In this document: one piece after another, positions 9,092 through 22,442 of the stretch
Numbering within the stretch: the stretch's first letter is position 1
Layout of the letters: each line of letters opens with the position of its first letter
Source: Variovorax fucosicus
GTDB lineage: Bacteria > Pseudomonadota > Gammaproteobacteria > Burkholderiales > Burkholderiaceae_C
NCBI RefSeq assembly: GCF_030316825.1
Contig: NZ_JASZYU010000004.1
Span: 62,001 to 126,000, forward strand
DNA: 64,000 nt
Reading direction: 5' to 3'
Program-made: the position numbers and the translations under genes
The notes under the pieces: model-generated
What the model was told of the DNA's origin: nothing
The model's input: the letters and a program-made list of their open reading frames with translations, nothing else
Databases searched by the model: none

Positions 9092-9113
9092 GGCTGTCTC
9101 CTCGGGCGCGCGC

Positions 9114-9974
9114 TCAGTCCTGCGCGGTGACCGGATTGCGGAGCAGGCCCACGGCTTCGATCTCGACCTCGACCGTATCGCCAGGCTTCATGAACCGGGG
9201 CGGCTTCTTGCTCCAGCCCACGCCCGCTGGCGTGCCGGTGGCGAACACGTCGCCGGGCACCAGCGTGAAGATGGTCGAGGCGTATTGGATCAGGCGCGGG
9301 ATCGAAAAGATCATGTGGCCGGTGTGGCTGGATTGCACCGTCTCGCCGTTGAGGCGGGTTTCCAGCTTGAGCTCGCGGCCCGGCGCGATCTCGTCGGCGG
9401 TCACCATCCAGGGGCCGAAGGCGCCGGTCGATTCGAAGTTCTTTCCCGAGGCGATCTGTTTGGCATGGAACTGCCATTCGCGCACGCTCGCATCGTTGTA
9501 GCAGGCGTAGCCGGCCACATGCTTCCATGCATCGGCTTCGCTGATGTCGCGGCCGCCCTGGCCGATGATCACCGCCAGCTCGCCTTCCCAGTCAAGCGAC
9601 TCCGACACGCGCGGCCGCACGATGGGCGCGTTGTGCGCCGTCTGCGATCGCCATACCCGCAGGAAGATCGGCGGCTGTTCGGAAAGCTCGCGCTGCATGC
9701 CGGCCGCCAGCACCTCCTGGTGGTGGTCCATGTAGTTGCGGACCGCGCAAACGATCTTCTCGGGCCGCGGGATCACCGGCAGAAAGACAACGTCGGCCAG
9801 TTTGGCCTCGGCAGCGAGGCCGGCGACCAGCGCATCACGCTGTGCATAGCCGGGGCTGCCGATGAAGTCGGCCAGCGTGGCGCAGCCGGTGCGGGTTGCC
9901 AGCTCGGCGACACCGTCGCCGACGACGACGCCCCATGTTTCGCGACCGGCATGTTGGTAGGACATCAGCTTCAT
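9114..9974 (-). CDS. fumarylacetoacetate hydrolase family protein
   Basis: 286 residues, with the FAH-family catalytic domain in the C-terminal two thirds. Metal-binding acidic residues are visible in SLDWEGELAVI and CYNDASVREWQ, and the family ending GDVFATGTPAGVGW is intact. Members hydrolyse or decarboxylate beta-diketo or 2-oxo acids such as ureidoglycolate analogues, 2-hydroxyhepta-2,4-diene-1,7-dioates or oxaloacetate; the specific reaction is unknown. First gene of a three-gene leftward unit (FAH, Bug, oxidoreductase), with an AAGGA ribosome site before the ATG at 9974. No regulator gene adjoins it. Confidence 0.85.
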   Translation of the reverse strand: MKLMSYQHAGRETWGVVVGDGVAELATRTGCATLADFIGSPGYAQRDALVAGLAAEAKLADVVFLPVIPRPEKIVCAVRNYMDHHQEVLAAGMQRELSEQPPIFLRVWRSQTAHNAPIVRPRVSESLDWEGELAVIIGQGGRDISEADAWKHVAGYACYNDASVREWQFHAKQIASGKNFESTGAFGPWMVTADEIAPGRELKLETRLNGETVQSSHTGHMIFSIPRLIQYASTIFTLVPGDVFATGTPAGVGWSKKPPRFMKPGDTVEVEIEAVGLLRNPVTAQD

Positions 9975-10135
9975 CGGGGTTCCTTGAGAAAAGAGAAGGA
10001 GGGCGGCGGCGCGCGGAGCGGCCGCCTGACGATGAAGCTATTTTGTGCATAAACGCAGATAAATGCGTAATTGTTAACCCTATGCCTGAAGGGTTGACTG
10101 TTGCAAAGCCGGCGCCTGGCGTCCGGCCCCTGGGG

Positions 10136-10600
10136 TCAAGCCAGCATCTGGTCGACGATCAAGTGCCAGTGCGCGGCATCGACCGGCGTGATCGACAGTC
10201 GGTTGCCCTTGCGCAGCACCAGCATGTCGGCGAGGGCCGGCGTCGCGCGCAGTTCCGGCAGGGCCAGCAGCCGGGTCTTGCGCAGCGCCTGAATGTCCAG
10301 CAGCAGCCAGCGCGGCGCTTCCGGTTTGGACGCGGCGTCGTGGTAGGGCGAGGCCGGGTCGAACTGCGTCGGATCGGGCCGCGTGCCGGACGCCACGCGC
10401 GCGATGCCCGCGATGCCCGGCTCGGCGCAACTCGAGTGATAGAACAGCACGCCGTCGCCGACCTGCATGGCGTCGCGCATGAAGTTGCGCGCCTGGTAGC
10501 TGCGCACCCCTGTCCATGCGACCGTTGCGTCGGGTGCAGCCAGCGCGTCGTCGATAGAGCACTCGTCGGGCTCGGATTTCATCAGCCAGTAGCGGGACAT
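10136..10600 (-). CDS. EVE domain-containing protein
   Basis: 154 residues forming a single EVE (PUA-like) domain: start MSRYWLMKSEPDECSIDD, then WTGVRSYQARNFMRDAMQVGD and GVLFYHSS. The conserved Trp and aromatic residues form the pocket that in characterised relatives binds modified bases (5-methyl- or hydroxymethyl-cytosine, or modified RNA bases). Chosen start 10600 has AAGGAG ten bases upstream; the open frame continues further upstream but without protein-like composition. It is divergent from aceE. Confidence 0.88.
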   Translation of the reverse strand: MSRYWLMKSEPDECSIDDALAAPDATVAWTGVRSYQARNFMRDAMQVGDGVLFYHSSCAEPGIAGIARVASGTRPDPTQFDPASPYHDAASKPEAPRWLLLDIQALRKTRLLALPELRATPALADMLVLRKGNRLSITPVDAAHWHLIVDQMLA

Positions 10601-10681
10601 GGAAGCGGCTCCTTGGTGGACATCTGAACAAGCCTGGATTTTCAGTCCGGTGCGGCGCCTCAGGGTTTGTGCGGAGGCGCT

Positions 10682-10699
10682 CGTCCGGCGCACCGGACG
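10682..10699. repeat. palindrome in the EVE-aceE divergent region
   Basis: A perfect 7-bp inverted repeat (CGTCCGG, 4-nt CGCA spacer, CCGGACG) in the 280-bp divergent space before aceE. A related partial copy, GTCCGGTGC, lies near 10645. It could be a regulator-binding site for the pyruvate dehydrogenase operon; no known consensus matches. Confidence 0.4.
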
Positions 10700-10880
10700 G
10701 GCGGCCGGCCCGAAGTCCGAAGCTCCGGCACATGGTTTGGCAGCCGCGCGGCCGCGCCCCTGAAAAATCAAGGACTTAGAACGCCGTGGCGTGCCTGCGC
10801 GCCATGGCATGCCCATTGCTGAAGAACAAGGTCGGCCGCATCACCGGATGCAGGCCCCGACCATGACAAAGGAGACAGCA

Positions 10881-13553
<2,673 letters not shown>

Positions 13554-13566
13554 GGCGAGGCAAGAC

Positions 13567-15165
13567 ATGAGCAACTCAATCGAAATCAAGGTTCCGGACA
13601 TCGGTGACTTCAAGGATGTGCCGGTCATCGAAATCTTCGTGAAGCCCGGCGACACGGTGAAGGCCGAGGACGCGCTGGTCTCGCTCGAATCGGACAAGGC
13701 GACGATGGACGTGCCCGCGCCGCGCGGCGGCGTGGTGCAGTCCATTGCCGTGAAGCTGGGCGACAAGGTAAGCGAAGGCAGCGTGATCATGAGCTTCGCG
13801 GCCGAGGGCGGTGCAGCCGCGGCGGCGCCGGCCGCGGCCGTCAAGCCCAGCGTCAGCGCGCCGCCTTCGCCGGTGAATGCGCCGGCCGGGCTGGCCGAGG
13901 TGCGGGTGCCCGACATCGGCGAATTCAAGGACGTGCCGGTGATCGAGATCTTCGTGAAGGTCGGCGACACGGTGAAGGCCGAGGATCCGCTGGTCTCCCT
14001 CGAATCCGACAAGGCGACGATGGATGTGCCCGCGCCACTCTCGGGCGTGGTGCAGGCGATCACCATCAAGATCGGCGACAAGGTCAGCGAGGGCTCGGTG
14101 ATCCTCTCGCTGGCGACCGGCGATGCGCCGGTTGCAGCCGCAGCCACGGCGCCAGCCACCTCTGCCACGACCACCGCCGCACCGGCCGCGGCGCCCGTAT
14201 CCGCCGGCGCCGCGATCGACGAAGCCGCGTTCGCGCTGGCCTATGCAGGCCCGGCCGTGCGCAAGCTGGCGCGCGAACTCGGCGTGGACCTGGGCCGGGT
14301 CAAGGGCACCGGCGACCATGGCCGCATCGTGCGCGCCGACGTCGAGGCCTTTGCCAAGGGCGGTGGCGCTGCAGCCGCCGCGCCCGCTGCCGGCAAGGCC
14401 GCGGCGCCCGCCGGTGGTGGCGGTGGCGGCCTCGACCTGCTGCCATGGCCCAAGGTCGACTTCGCCAAGTTCGGCCCGACCGAGCGCAAGGAACTGTCAC
14501 GCATCAAGAAGATCAGCGCCGCCAACCTGCATCGCAACTGGGTCGTCATTCCGCACGTGACGACGCACGACGAGGCCGACATCACCGACCTCGAGCAGTT
14601 CCGCGTGCAGATGAACAAGGAGCTGGAAAAGTCGGGCGTCAAGATCAGCATGCTGCCCTTCATGATGAAGGCGGCCGTGGCTGCGCTGAAGAAGTTCCCC
14701 GAGTTCAACGCGAGCCTGGACGGCGACGCGCTGGTGCTCAAGAACTACTGGCACATCGGCTTCGCGGCCGACACGCCCAACGGCCTGATGGTGCCGGTGA
14801 TCCGCGACGTCGACAAGAAGAGCGTGCCCGACATCGCCAAGGAGATGGGCGAGCTTGCCAAGCTCGCCCGCGACGGCAAGCTCAAGCCCGACCAGATGTC
14901 GGGCGGCACCTTCACCATCAGCTCGCTCGGCGGCATCGGCGGCATCTACTTCACGCCGATCATCAATGCGCCCGAGGTGGCCATCATGGGTGTGTGCAAG
15001 AGCTACTGGAAGCAGCACTCGGCCGACGGCAAGACCTATGCGTCGCGCCTCACGCTGCCGCTGTCCCTGTCATGGGATCACCGCGTGATCGACGGTGCTG
15101 CCGCCGCGCGCTTCAACGTGTATTTCGCCAACGTGCTCGCCGATCTGCGGCGCGTGCTGTTCTGA
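13567..15165 (+). CDS. aceF: dihydrolipoamide acetyltransferase, pyruvate dehydrogenase E2
   Basis: 532 residues with two lipoyl domains (lipoyl Lys44 and Lys149, both in ESDKATMDVP), Ala/Pro-rich linkers, a peripheral-subunit-binding domain (about 232-268, AGPAVRKLARELGVDL) and the acetyltransferase domain ending in SWDHRVIDGA with catalytic His505 and Asp509. It forms the core of the PDH complex and transfers acetyl to CoA. Both lipoyl domains start with the same VPDIG-F-DVPVIEIFVK block, showing internal duplication. lpdA follows after 13 bp and itself begins with a related lipoyl domain. Confidence 0.97.
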   Translation: MSNSIEIKVPDIGDFKDVPVIEIFVKPGDTVKAEDALVSLESDKATMDVPAPRGGVVQSIAVKLGDKVSEGSVIMSFAAEGGAAAAAPAAAVKPSVSAPPSPVNAPAGLAEVRVPDIGEFKDVPVIEIFVKVGDTVKAEDPLVSLESDKATMDVPAPLSGVVQAITIKIGDKVSEGSVILSLATGDAPVAAAATAPATSATTTAAPAAAPVSAGAAIDEAAFALAYAGPAVRKLARELGVDLGRVKGTGDHGRIVRADVEAFAKGGGAAAAAPAAGKAAAPAGGGGGGLDLLPWPKVDFAKFGPTERKELSRIKKISAANLHRNWVVIPHVTTHDEADITDLEQFRVQMNKELEKSGVKISMLPFMMKAAVAALKKFPEFNASLDGDALVLKNYWHIGFAADTPNGLMVPVIRDVDKKSVPDIAKEMGELAKLARDGKLKPDQMSGGTFTISSLGGIGGIYFTPIINAPEVAIMGVCKSYWKQHSADGKTYASRLTLPLSLSWDHRVIDGAAAARFNVYFANVLADLRRVLF

Positions 15166-15178
15166 AGGGGGCTCGCAA

Positions 15179-16945
15179 ATGGCCAATCTGGTGGAAGTCA
15201 AAGTCCCCGACATCGGCGACTTCAAGGATGTCGCGATCATCGAGCTGCTGGTCAAACCCGGCGAAGTCATCGCGGTCGATACCGGCCTGATCATGGTGGA
15301 GTCCGACAAGGCGTCGATGGAGATCCCGTCCACCCATGCCGGCACCATCAAGGAACTGAAGGTCAAGCTGGGCGACAAGGTCAGTGAGGGCTCGGTGATC
15401 CTGGTGGTCGAGACCGCTGCGGCAGCGCCCGCCACCGCACCGGCCCAGGCGCCCGCCGCGCCTGTTGCGGCGGCACCTGTTGCGGCCACGCCGGCAGCGG
15501 CACCCGCTGCGGGCAGCTACGCCGGCAAGGTCGACGTCGAATGCGAGGTGCTCGTGCTCGGCGCCGGCCCAGGGGGCTACTCGGCGGCCTTCCGCAGCGC
15601 CGACCTCGGCATGAAGACCGTGCTGGTGGAGCGCTACGCAACGCTCGGTGGCGTGTGCCTGAACGTCGGCTGCATCCCGTCGAAGGCGCTGTTGCACACC
15701 GCGAGCGTGATGGACGAGGTCAAGTCGCTCGGCCATCACGGCATCAAGTACGCCGCACCCGAAGTCGACATCGATGCGCTGCGCGGCTTCAAGGACGGCG
15801 TCATCAAGAAGCTCACCGGTGGCCTGGCCGGCATGGCCAAGGCGCGCAAGGTCGAGGTCGTCACCGGCGTCGGCAGCTTCCTCGATGCGCACCATGTCGA
15901 AGTGGTGGGCGCGGGCGGTGCGAAGAAGGTGGTGAAGTTCGCCAAGGCCATCATCGCCGCGGGCTCGCAGGCCGTGAAGCTGCCGTTCATGCCCGAGGAC
16001 GAGCGCGTGGTCGACTCCACCGGGGCGCTGCTGCTCAAGAGCATTCCCAAGCGCATGCTGGTGGTCGGCGGCGGCATCATCGGGCTGGAGATGGCCACGG
16101 TCTACTCCACGCTCGGCACGCGCATCGACGTGGTCGAGATGCTCGACGGCCTGATGCAGGGCGCCGACCGCGACCTGGTCAAGGTTTGGGAGAAGGTCAA
16201 CGCCCCGCGTTTCGACAACGTGATGCTCAAGACCAAGACCGTCGGCGCCAAGGCGACCAAGGCCGGCATCGAGGTCAGCTTCGAAGGCGAGAAAGCGCCC
16301 AAGGGGCCGCAGGTCTACGACCTGGTGCTGGTGGCCGTGGGCCGCAGCCCGAACGGCAACAAGATCGGCGCCGAGAAGGCCGGCGTGGCTGTGACGGATC
16401 GCGGCTTCATCAACGTCGACAAGCAGATGCGCACCAACGTGCCGCACATCTATGCCATCGGCGACATCGTCGGTCAGCCGATGCTGGCCCACAAGGCGGT
16501 GCACGAGGCGCACGTGGCGGCCGAAGCGGCGCATGGCGAAGCAGCCTTCTTCGATGCGAGGCAGATTCCCTCTGTGGCCTACACCGACCCGGAAGTCGCC
16601 TGGGCGGGCAAGACCGAGGAGCAGTGCAAGGCCGAGGGCATCAAGATCGGCAAGGCGGTGTTCCCGTGGGCCGCCTCCGGCCGCGCCATCGCCAACGGGC
16701 GCGACGAGGGCTTCACCAAGCTGCTGTTCGACGAGGCCACGCACCGCATCGTCGGCGGCGCCATCGTCGGCACCCATGCGGGCGACCTGATCAGCGAGGT
16801 GTGCCTGGCCATCGAAATGGGCTGCGAGCCGGGCGACATCGGCAAGACCATCCACCCGCATCCGACGCTGGGCGAATCGATCGGCATGGCGGCCGAACTG
16901 TTCGAAGGTGTGTGCACCGACCTGCCGCCGGTGAAGAAGAAGTAG
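15179..16945 (+). CDS. lpdA: dihydrolipoamide dehydrogenase with N-terminal lipoyl domain (E3)
   Basis: 588 residues, about 110 more than a plain E3 because a lipoyl domain (lipoyl Lys44 in VESDKASME) and an Ala/Pro linker precede the flavoprotein. The E3 part has the FAD fold GAGPGGYSAAF, the redox disulfide Cys160/Cys165 (GGVCLNVGC), the NAD fold VVGGGIIGLEMA, and the dimer-domain active-site His/Glu in HPHPTLGE. It reoxidises dihydrolipoyl groups of the complex. Lipoyl-E3 fusions of this type are known from Neisseria and Burkholderiales. The ATG at 15179 follows a weak GGGGG ribosome site. Confidence 0.95.
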   Translation: MANLVEVKVPDIGDFKDVAIIELLVKPGEVIAVDTGLIMVESDKASMEIPSTHAGTIKELKVKLGDKVSEGSVILVVETAAAAPATAPAQAPAAPVAAAPVAATPAAAPAAGSYAGKVDVECEVLVLGAGPGGYSAAFRSADLGMKTVLVERYATLGGVCLNVGCIPSKALLHTASVMDEVKSLGHHGIKYAAPEVDIDALRGFKDGVIKKLTGGLAGMAKARKVEVVTGVGSFLDAHHVEVVGAGGAKKVVKFAKAIIAAGSQAVKLPFMPEDERVVDSTGALLLKSIPKRMLVVGGGIIGLEMATVYSTLGTRIDVVEMLDGLMQGADRDLVKVWEKVNAPRFDNVMLKTKTVGAKATKAGIEVSFEGEKAPKGPQVYDLVLVAVGRSPNGNKIGAEKAGVAVTDRGFINVDKQMRTNVPHIYAIGDIVGQPMLAHKAVHEAHVAAEAAHGEAAFFDARQIPSVAYTDPEVAWAGKTEEQCKAEGIKIGKAVFPWAASGRAIANGRDEGFTKLLFDEATHRIVGGAIVGTHAGDLISEVCLAIEMGCEPGDIGKTIHPHPTLGESIGMAAELFEGVCTDLPPVKKK

Positions 16946-16955
16946 GCCGCACGCC

Positions 16956-17762
16956 ATGGCGCTTCAACTTGCCTTCGAGGCGCTCGGTGCCGGGCCGCCG
17001 GTGGTGATCCTGCACGGGCTGTTCGGTGCAGGCCGCAACTGGATGCACGTCGCAGAGGCGCTCGCGGCGCACTACCGCGTCTACCTGCCCGACGCGCGCA
17101 ACCACGGCGCTTCGCCGTGGGCCGAAACCATGTCGTACACCGAGATGGCGCTCGACGTGGCGGCGTTGATCGAGCGCGAGCAGCTGCAGCAGCCGTTCGT
17201 GATCGGCCACAGCATGGGCGGCAAGACCGCCATGGCCCTGGCGCTCGGCCATCCGCAGTCCGTCGGCGGTATCGCGGTGATCGACATTGCGCCCGAGGAC
17301 TATGCGGACCAGTTCTCGTCCTACGTGTCCGCCATGCGCGGCCTGGATCTGGCGGCCGCGACCCGGCGCCGCGAAATCCGCCAGGCCCTGGCGGACAGCC
17401 TCAGCCCCGAGGCGCCGGTCGACTTCCTGATGCAGAACCTGCGCCACCAGGGCGACCGCTTCGACTGGCGTCTCAATCTGCTCGCCACCGGGCTGTGCAT
17501 GCGCGAGCTCTGCGGGTTCCCCGCGGCGCTGCGGCAGCAGAGTTATGACGGCCCGGCGCTGTTCCTCTCCGGCGCGGAGTCCGACTACGTGCGGCCCGAA
17601 TCGCTGGCCGGCATCCGGGCGTGTTTCCCCGGTGCGCAGCTGGAGCGCATTGCCGATGCCGGGCACTGGGTGCACGCGGACCAGCCGCAGGCGCTGTTGT
17701 GCGGACTGCACGAGTGGCTGGGCGATGCGTGCGCCATCGCCCCCACTGAATTCCCGCGCTGA
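16956..17762 (+). CDS. alpha/beta-hydrolase, YbfF-like esterase
   Basis: 268 residues of the alpha/beta-hydrolase fold: oxyanion HGLFGAGRNW, DARNHGAS, nucleophile Ser in GHSMGG and the catalytic His in DAGHWVHADQP. The combination LPDARNHG and GHSMGGKTAM is typical of YbfF-type esterases, whose natural substrate is unsettled (acyl-CoA or acyl esters have been proposed). It starts 11 bp after lpdA and so probably belongs to the PDH transcript. Confidence 0.85.
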   Translation: MALQLAFEALGAGPPVVILHGLFGAGRNWMHVAEALAAHYRVYLPDARNHGASPWAETMSYTEMALDVAALIEREQLQQPFVIGHSMGGKTAMALALGHPQSVGGIAVIDIAPEDYADQFSSYVSAMRGLDLAAATRRREIRQALADSLSPEAPVDFLMQNLRHQGDRFDWRLNLLATGLCMRELCGFPAALRQQSYDGPALFLSGAESDYVRPESLAGIRACFPGAQLERIADAGHWVHADQPQALLCGLHEWLGDACAIAPTEFPR

Positions 17763-17803
17763 GCCCGACGCCACCGACAACCAAGAAACACGGAGACAAA
17801 CCC

Positions 17804-20086
<2,283 letters not shown>

Positions 20087-20099
20087 CGTCGGCACGGCC

Positions 20100-21047
20100 A
20101 TGAACGACACCGCAGTGCTCCACGGCCCGCAGCGCGGCGCCGCCAAGACGCGCCGGATTCCGATCCGCGTGGCCGAGGCGGGCCCGGCCCTGCCCAAACC
20201 CGACTGGATCCGCGTGCGCGTCTCGCAGAGCGAGAGCTTCCGCGAAGTCAAGCGCACGCTGCGCGAGGCCAGCCTGCACACGGTGTGCGAAGAGGCTTCG
20301 TGCCCGAACATCGGCGAATGCTTCAGCAAGGGCACGGCCACCTTCATGGTGCTGGGCGACCTGTGCACGCGCCGCTGCCCGTTCTGCGACGTGGCCCACG
20401 GCCGCCCGCAGCCGCCCGATCCCGAGGAGGCGCAGCACCTGGCCGAGACCGTGGCGCGGCTGCGCCTGAAGTACGTGGTGATCACCAGCGTCGACCGCGA
20501 CGACCTGCGCGATGGCGGCGCGGCGCACTTCGCCGCATGCATCCGCGCGGTGCGCGCGCACTCGCCCGGCACGCAGATCGAGGTGCTCGTGCCCGACTTC
20601 CGCGGCCGCGCCGAAGTGGCGCTGGACATCCTCGCGGCCGACCCGCCCGACGTGATGAACCACAACCTCGAGACCGTGCCTCGCCTGTACCGCCAGGCGC
20701 GCCCCGGCGCCGACTACCTGCATTCGCTGCAGCTGTTGCAGTCATTCCGCGCGCGCTGCCCCGGGGTGCCCACTAAGTCCGGCCTGATGCTGGGCCTGGG
20801 CGAGACCGACGACGAGGTGCTCGACGTGATGCGCGACATGCGCCGCCACGGCGTCGACATGCTCACCGTCGGGCAGTACCTGCAGCCGCGCCCCGGCAAC
20901 CTGCCGGTGGAGCGCTACGTTGCACCCGTGCAGTTCGAAACCCTTGCGCAGCAGGCAAGCGCCATGGGCTTTGCACATGCCGCCTGCGGACCGCTCGTGC
21001 GGTCGAGTTACCACGCCGACCGGCAGGCACATGCCGCCGGCGTCTGA
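20100..21047 (+). CDS. lipA: lipoyl synthase
   Basis: 315 residues. The auxiliary [4Fe-4S] ligands CX4CX5C are Cys63, Cys68 and Cys74 and the radical-SAM CX3CX2C ligands are Cys89, Cys93 and Cys96. The C-terminal RSSYHA keeps the Ser that ligates the auxiliary cluster. It inserts two sulfurs into octanoyl groups on AceF, LpdA and other lipoyl domains, so its position next to the PDH genes makes sense. The usual partner lipB is not in the window. The ATG at 20100 begins 13 bp after maeB. Confidence 0.96.
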   Translation: MNDTAVLHGPQRGAAKTRRIPIRVAEAGPALPKPDWIRVRVSQSESFREVKRTLREASLHTVCEEASCPNIGECFSKGTATFMVLGDLCTRRCPFCDVAHGRPQPPDPEEAQHLAETVARLRLKYVVITSVDRDDLRDGGAAHFAACIRAVRAHSPGTQIEVLVPDFRGRAEVALDILAADPPDVMNHNLETVPRLYRQARPGADYLHSLQLLQSFRARCPGVPTKSGLMLGLGETDDEVLDVMRDMRRHGVDMLTVGQYLQPRPGNLPVERYVAPVQFETLAQQASAMGFAHAACGPLVRSSYHADRQAHAAGV

Positions 21048-21066
21048 AATTTTCTAGGAGACACCC

Positions 21067-22410
21067 GTGGACCACCAACCCGTACCCAAGCCCTTTTACA
21101 AGTCCCTGTACTTCCAGGTCATCACGGCGATCGTCATCGGCGTCCTGCTGGGGCATTTTTGGCCCGAGACCGGCGCGGCGATGAAGCCGCTGGGGGATGG
21201 CTTCATCAAGCTCATCAAGATGATCATTGCGCCGATCATCTTCTGCACCGTCGTGGTCGGCATCGCCGGCATGGAAGACATGAAGAAGGTCGGCAAGACC
21301 GGTGGCCTGGCGCTCCTGTACTTCGAGATCGTGAGCTCGATCGCGCTCGTCGTCGGGCTGGTGATCATCAACATCGTGCGGCCCGGCGCGGGCATGAACG
21401 TCGACGTGAGCCAGCTCGACGCCAAGAGCATCGCGGCCTACACCGGCCCCGGCAAGATGCAGAGCACCACCGACTTCCTGCTCAACGTGATCCCGAGCAC
21501 GGTGGTCGACGCCTTTGCCAAGGGCGAGATCCTGCAGGTGCTGCTGATCGCCGTGATGTTCGGCTTCGCGCTGCACAAGTTCGGCGGCCGCGGCACGCTG
21601 GTGTTCGACGTGATCGAAAAGGGCTCGCACGTTCTTTTCGTGATCGTGGGCTACATCATGAAGGTCGCGCCGATCGGTGCCTTCGGCGCGATGGCCTTCA
21701 CCATCGGCAAGTACGGCGTGAGCTCGCTGCTGCAACTCGGCCAGCTGATGGCCACCTTCTATGCCACCTGCCTGTTCTTCATCTTCGTGGTGCTGGGGCT
21801 CATTGCGAGGTTCCATGGCTTCAGCATCTGGAAGTTCATCAAGTACATCAAGGAAGAGCTGCTGATCGTGCTGGGCACCTCGTCGAGCGAATCTGTGCTG
21901 CCGCGCATGATGGCCAAGCTGGAGAACCTGGGCGCCAAGAAGTCGGTGGTCGGCCTGGTGGTTCCGACGGGCTACTCGTTCAACCTCGACGGCACCTCGA
22001 TCTACCTGACGATGGCGGCCGTGTTCATCGCCCAGGCGACCAACACCGACATGACGCTCGGCCAACAGCTCACGCTGCTGCTGGTGCTGCTGCTGACCTC
22101 GAAGGGTGCGGCCGGCGTGACGGGCAGCGGCTTCATCGTGCTGGCGGCCACGCTGTCGGCCGTGGGCCATGTGCCGGTGGCCGGTCTCGCGTTGATCCTG
22201 GGCATTGACCGCTTCATGTCGGAAGCCCGCGCGCTGACCAACCTGATCGGCAACGGCGTCGCCACGCTGGTCGTGGCCAAGTGGACCGGCGACCTCGACA
22301 CCGACCGCATGACCCGGCACCTGAACCAGGAGACCTCGGCCGAAGCGGACGAGCCCGAAGAGGTGCTCGACGCGACCGAGGCGCACATGCCGGCCGGTTC
22401 GGCCCGCTGA
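21067..22410 (+). CDS. dctA: C4-dicarboxylate:cation symporter, copy 1
   Basis: 447 residues of the DAACS (DctA) family in the inner membrane, importing succinate, fumarate and malate with protons or sodium. Family signatures are the MKPLGDGFIKLIKMIIAPIIFCTVVVGIA block (helices 1-2), the serine-rich SSSESVLPR re-entrant loop and the NLDGTSIY motif. Start is a GTG at 21067 behind TAGGAG. It is 19 bp behind lipA, so it can be read from the PDH-side operon; no sigma-54 promoter was seen in front, unlike the second copy at 35356. Confidence 0.95.
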   Translation: MDHQPVPKPFYKSLYFQVITAIVIGVLLGHFWPETGAAMKPLGDGFIKLIKMIIAPIIFCTVVVGIAGMEDMKKVGKTGGLALLYFEIVSSIALVVGLVIINIVRPGAGMNVDVSQLDAKSIAAYTGPGKMQSTTDFLLNVIPSTVVDAFAKGEILQVLLIAVMFGFALHKFGGRGTLVFDVIEKGSHVLFVIVGYIMKVAPIGAFGAMAFTIGKYGVSSLLQLGQLMATFYATCLFFIFVVLGLIARFHGFSIWKFIKYIKEELLIVLGTSSSESVLPRMMAKLENLGAKKSVVGLVVPTGYSFNLDGTSIYLTMAAVFIAQATNTDMTLGQQLTLLLVLLLTSKGAAGVTGSGFIVLAATLSAVGHVPVAGLALILGIDRFMSEARALTNLIGNGVATLVVAKWTGDLDTDRMTRHLNQETSAEADEPEEVLDATEAHMPAGSAR

Positions 22411-22442
22411 GCGACGCGATCCCATCGTTCCGGCGCCGCACC

